Shown piece after piece: positions 61,264 to 64,000 of a DNA stretch of 64,000 nt (positions within the stretch are counted from its first letter, which is position 1; each line of letters starts with the position of its first letter). The notes under the pieces are model-generated. The model saw nothing but the letters and a program-made list of their open reading frames with translations. It was not told the origin of the DNA and ran no database searches. A program made the translations under genes and the position numbers. This DNA comes from Oceanobacillus jeddahensis (GTDB taxonomy: Bacteria; Bacillota; Bacilli; Bacillales; Amphibacillaceae), in NCBI RefSeq assembly GCF_000750635.1, contig NZ_CCDM010000005.1, positions 186,001-250,000 of the forward strand. The letters run 5' to 3'.

Positions 61264-61785
61264 TTGCAGATTAGAAAAGCAGGTGAAGAAGATATAAAGT
61301 CTATAGCTAAAGTTTATGTTGATGGGTGGAAAACTACATACGATGGTTTAGTACCAGATAATTATTTGGAAAGTTTAACATACGAGGAAGCGAAGCAAAA
61401 GTGGATTTCATTTTTAAGTAGTGAAAAAGACCCTTTTATTTATATTGCGGATAATAATGAAGAAGGAAATATAGGCTTTGCAGCAGGAAAGCGCTTGGAT
61501 AACGACAAATTTGATGGAGAGTTATACGCACTTTATTTATTGCCAGAATGTAGAGGATTAGGAACAGGAAGACAATTGGTTTCAGCTATTGCTAAACATT
61601 TCATAGAAAAGAACATGGATTCGATGATGGTGTGGGTCATGGAACAAAATAAATCTGGACTTGGTTTCTATGAACGTATGGGAGGTAAGAAGTATCTTCG
61701 CAGAAAAAGTGAGTTTGGAGGAATTGTAGTAGAGGATGCAGCTTATGGCTGGGAAGATGTTTCAGTATTATGCAGGGAAAAATAA
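61264..61785 (+). CDS. GNAT-family acetyltransferase
   Basis: About 173 residues. QIRKAGEEDIKSIAKVYVDGWKTTYDGLVP is the usual start of this group, LYALYLLPECRGLGTGRQLV the acetyl-CoA loop, and MMVWVMEQNKSGLGFYERMGG the end. The TTG at 61264 has GGGAGTG seven bases upstream and fits the family start; an ATG at 61228 extends it by 12 residues. Followed closely by msrA. Confidence 0.8.
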   Translation: MQIRKAGEEDIKSIAKVYVDGWKTTYDGLVPDNYLESLTYEEAKQKWISFLSSEKDPFIYIADNNEEGNIGFAAGKRLDNDKFDGELYALYLLPECRGLGTGRQLVSAIAKHFIEKNMDSMMVWVMEQNKSGLGFYERMGGKKYLRRKSEFGGIVVEDAAYGWEDVSVLCREK

Positions 61786-61862
61786 CGCTATATTCTGTAA
61801 GTGAAAAATGTTTAATATGATATCTATGAAATTCTTGTCGTTTAAACAAAAGGAGAGCAAAT

Positions 61863-62345
61863 ATGGAAGTAGTATATTTTGCAGGCGGATGCTTATGGGG
61901 AGTACAAGCTTTTATTAAAACATTACCTGGAGTTACATATACAGAAGCGGGAAGAGCTAATGGTAGGAGTCATACACTTGAGGGTGATTATGATGGTTAC
62001 GCTGAATGTGTAAAAACGGGCTTTGATCCGGAGGTTGTAACGGTCAGGGAGTTAATGGGATATTTTTTTGAAATCATTGATCCATACAATTTAAATAAAC
62101 AGGGACAGGATGTTGGCAAGAAATACAGGACAGGAGTATACAGTGAAAATCCGGATCATTTAAAAGAGGCGACTGTGTTTCTTAAGAGTAGAGTTGATTA
62201 TGACCGTATCATGGTTGAAGTATTGCCTCTTACTAATTACGTAAGAAGTGCAGAGGAACATCAAGACAGACTAGACAGATGTCCGAATGATTATTGTCAT
62301 ATTCCTAATGAGATATTAAGTAAATATACCAGGGAGGATGTGTAA
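61863..62345 (+). CDS. msrA: Peptide-methionine (S)-S-oxide reductase
   Basis: A 160-residue MsrA. The catalytic cysteine lies in YFAGGCLWGVQAF (GCFWG motif with Leu for Phe), followed by HTLEGDYDGYAECV, the substrate pocket part FFEIIDPYNLNKQGQDVGKKYRTGVY, and AEEHQDRL. It repairs oxidised methionine using thioredoxin. The Phe-to-Leu change in the active motif and the lack of the usual GxTxPxY run are unusual for main MsrA proteins, suggesting a divergent subgroup. The following HAD gene overlaps its stop by one base. Confidence 0.85.
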   Translation: MEVVYFAGGCLWGVQAFIKTLPGVTYTEAGRANGRSHTLEGDYDGYAECVKTGFDPEVVTVRELMGYFFEIIDPYNLNKQGQDVGKKYRTGVYSENPDHLKEATVFLKSRVDYDRIMVEVLPLTNYVRSAEEHQDRLDRCPNDYCHIPNEILSKYTREDV

Positions 62346-62995
62346 TGATGAAAGCAATTATTTTTGATTTTGACGGGACGCTTGCTGATACGTTGCCGGT
62401 TTGTTTTTATGCGTTCCAAGCTGTATTTAAAGAATTCGACAACAAGGAGATTACCTCCGATGAAATAAAGACGATGTTTGGTCCTTCTGAAACTGGAATC
62501 ATCAAAGAAAATCTAATAGACACCAATCATGATAAAGCAATTGAATTATATTATGAAAAATATCGAGAAAAGCATAGAGATCTCGTTGTTGAAAATGCGG
62601 AGATTAACGATTTGCTTCGCTTCTTAAAGAAAAAGGGTTATAAATTAGGGATTGTAACGGGAAAAGCAAGCAGAAGTCTGCTTATATCTTTAGATTACCT
62701 TGACATGAATGATTTATTCGATGTAATCATAACAGGGGATGATGTTACGATACCCAAACCTCATCCAGAGGGATTAAACGAGGCGTTGGCACTGTTGAAC
62801 ATAAAAAACACCGAGGCTGTATTTTTAGGCGATAGCGATGCGGATATTCAGGCTGGTAATCAGGCTGACGTATATACAATCGGAGTGCAATGGCTGCCTA
62901 ATTATCAAGCATTAGAATTTCGTGTTCAGCCAGATCAAATGTTAAGTAACGTAAATGAATTTATACAATCATTAAAAAATGGCAGGTATGAATAG
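62345..62995 (+). CDS. HAD-family hydrolase (phosphoglycolate-phosphatase-like)
   Basis: A 216-residue HAD-IA enzyme. Motif I IFDFDGTLADT with both aspartates, motif II VTGKASRS, motif III lysine in IPKPHPEG and motif IV LGDSDADIQAG are complete, with a helical cap between I and II. It is translationally coupled to msrA. Likely a small phosphate-ester phosphatase (Gph/PpaX type); substrate unknown. Confidence 0.87.
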   Translation: MMKAIIFDFDGTLADTLPVCFYAFQAVFKEFDNKEITSDEIKTMFGPSETGIIKENLIDTNHDKAIELYYEKYREKHRDLVVENAEINDLLRFLKKKGYKLGIVTGKASRSLLISLDYLDMNDLFDVIITGDDVTIPKPHPEGLNEALALLNIKNTEAVFLGDSDADIQAGNQADVYTIGVQWLPNYQALEFRVQPDQMLSNVNEFIQSLKNGRYE

Positions 62996-63408
62996 CGGTA
63001 AAGTTTATTCTAATGAACCAAAGGGACGCTTTTCGATTCGTCATTAGAATAAGCAAGCGTGCTTTATGATCATTACTGCTAGTGATGTACCGGTAGCACA
63101 GGATGCATTAAATATTTGCTTGGCAGTTAAGAAAGTATAAACTTTCTTACTGCATAAGTGTAACTAAGGCTGTCACCAAAAGGATTGATGACAGCCAAGT
63201 TTTCTAAGAATGGAATCAGGAAAGTTACGGTTAAAATATTTGAACAGTTACCTTCCCCCTTCCGATTTTTAATAATTGTAATGCCTGTGTTAATATGTGG
63301 CATTAGAGAATAATGTTAATCCTCGCTGACACTTTATTAAACTATCAATTAACATGCGCTAATTCACTCTTTTGTAAAGCTATATTATCGGAGAAAGGAA
63401 GTTTTTAA
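62996..63408. other. Gene-free stretch with several hairpins
   Basis: TTATTCTAATGA with TCATTAGAATAA (63005-63052) and GCAGT-T-AAGAAAGT with ACTTTCTTACTGC (63123-63153) and GGCTGTC with GACAGCC (63168-63197) form three successive hairpins, one or more probably ending the msrA-HAD transcript. Between them the sequence MIITASDVPVAQDALNICLA can be read (63069-63140), a possible gene scrap that I cannot assign. Confidence 0.5.
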
Positions 63409-64000
63409 ATGAAAAATAATACTACATTTTTAATGGGCATGTTAGCATTCCTGTTTATTATATTGACAGCTTGTGGAAATGCAGCGGAGGATTCGGATGC
63501 TGAGTCAAATCACATGTCATCAGATAATGATGTGATGCAAAACGAAAATGACAATTTATCTGGACATGAAAGCACGCAGGATTCATCTCATATCAATCCA
63601 GAAACAGAAACCGATTTTTTTGAAGATTGGGGAGGAAAAGGACAAGATGAATCCGTGGAGGGACAGAGCCAGGAAGAGCCTTTGGAAGAATATGTTCCCA
63701 ATGAAGATGATGTAGTATACAGTAATAATGAGTTGAAAAATAAAGATATCCTTGAAGCGTTCATGGAGACTGCGGGAGAAAATGGACAGGATAATGAAAG
63801 TGAAATCAGAGTGGTGAAGGATGAAGGGACGCAAGGTGTACTTATTTATGATTTGAAATCAGGATATGAAAAAAGTGTTGATCAGGCATGGATTATGGTT
63901 TATTCAGATTTGAGTCACTATAGAGCCTCAGAAGATGAAGTGCAAGATGTTTTTAATACGGATCAGCAATGTGGATATATGTCAAAAGATGAAATAGAAG
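63409..64000 (+). CDS. Lipoprotein with DUF4362-like domain (runs off the window)
   Basis: A frame open from ATG 63409 to the window edge, 197 codons. The signal peptide ends with ILTACGN, a lipobox with cysteine at about residue 21, then a long acidic linker (about 24-100). The distal part, VPNEDDVVYSNNELKNKDIL and EIRVVKDEGTQGVLIYDLKS, resembles DUF4362 domains of Bacillus lipoproteins. GAAAGGAAG precedes the ATG. The C-terminus is missing, so the end of the domain cannot be judged. Confidence 0.75.
   Translation, partial: MKNNTTFLMGMLAFLFIILTACGNAAEDSDAESNHMSSDNDVMQNENDNLSGHESTQDSSHINPETETDFFEDWGGKGQDESVEGQSQEEPLEEYVPNEDDVVYSNNELKNKDILEAFMETAGENGQDNESEIRVVKDEGTQGVLIYDLKSGYEKSVDQAWIMVYSDLSHYRASEDEVQDVFNTDQQCGYMSKDEIE

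Overview
The window is low-GC, gene-dense DNA from a Gram-positive endospore-former relative of the Bacillaceae. Many products look like Bacillus subtilis proteins (YfiY/YfiZ/YfhA/YusV, MhqR/MhqD, PbuE, YkvR, OpuD-like), and ribosome-binding sites are strong AGGAGG types. The overall impression is a halotolerant Oceanobacillus/Virgibacillus-type genome, but no rRNA is present to settle this. I saw no tRNA, rRNA or CRISPR array.

Layout. 0-7.7 kb: preQ1-controlled queT, a VOC dioxygenase, a Ca2+/Na+ antiporter, an MhqR/MhqD-like pair, a FetAB-type ABC exporter and a Vga/Lsa-like ABC-F protein behind a long attenuator leader with a short uORF. 7.7-11.9 kb: an insertion hot spot holding clustered extragenic repeats and two different IS110-family transposases, each beside a structured non-coding segment that could be a bridge RNA. 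11.9-17.3 kb: a Fur-box-flanked hydroxamate/catecholate siderophore importer (ATPase, lipoprotein, two permeases) plus a ferredoxin-NADP reductase-like flavoprotein. 17.3-21.9 kb: small housekeeping genes, two GNATs, an rRNA methyltransferase and argF behind twin ArgR boxes. 22-28.3 kb: a peptide-catabolism group (amidohydrolase, S9 peptidase, peptide-binding lipoprotein, M20 peptidase). 29-32.3 kb: hom-thrC-thrB. 33-37.3 kb: a PbuE-like MFS pump, a squalene/phytoene-synthase-like protein and a BCCT transporter. 37.4-41.3 kb: a Q/N/G/P-rich protein and thiW-thiD-thiM-thiE under a TPP riboswitch with an intrinsic terminator.

41.3-64 kb is more accessory: a degenerate-ABC/LytTR fusion regulator with its ABC exporter, an XRE regulator with small membrane proteins, a frameshifted gene, several GNATs, LysR plus a MetE-C-like methyltransferase with a probable type I holin-like toxin between them, an LmrB/EmrB-like MFS pump, an aminoglycoside-phosphotransferase-like kinase, a nucleotidyltransferase broken by a 10-bp tandem duplication, a Nudix hydrolase, an AEC transporter, and a flavin module. 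That module consists of two NAD(P)H-FMN reductases, one with a PAS domain and a C-terminal flavinylation-like tail, and a cytoplasmic ApbE, and it lies behind a Rex/FNR-like operator. The window ends with msrA, a HAD phosphatase and a lipoprotein gene running off the edge.

The most interesting items are the ApbE/flavinylation-tail module, the two neighbouring IS110 elements with opposite placement of their structured non-coding ends, the ABC-F attenuator, the 27-residue toxin with an apparent AUU start, and three families of dispersed extragenic repeats.
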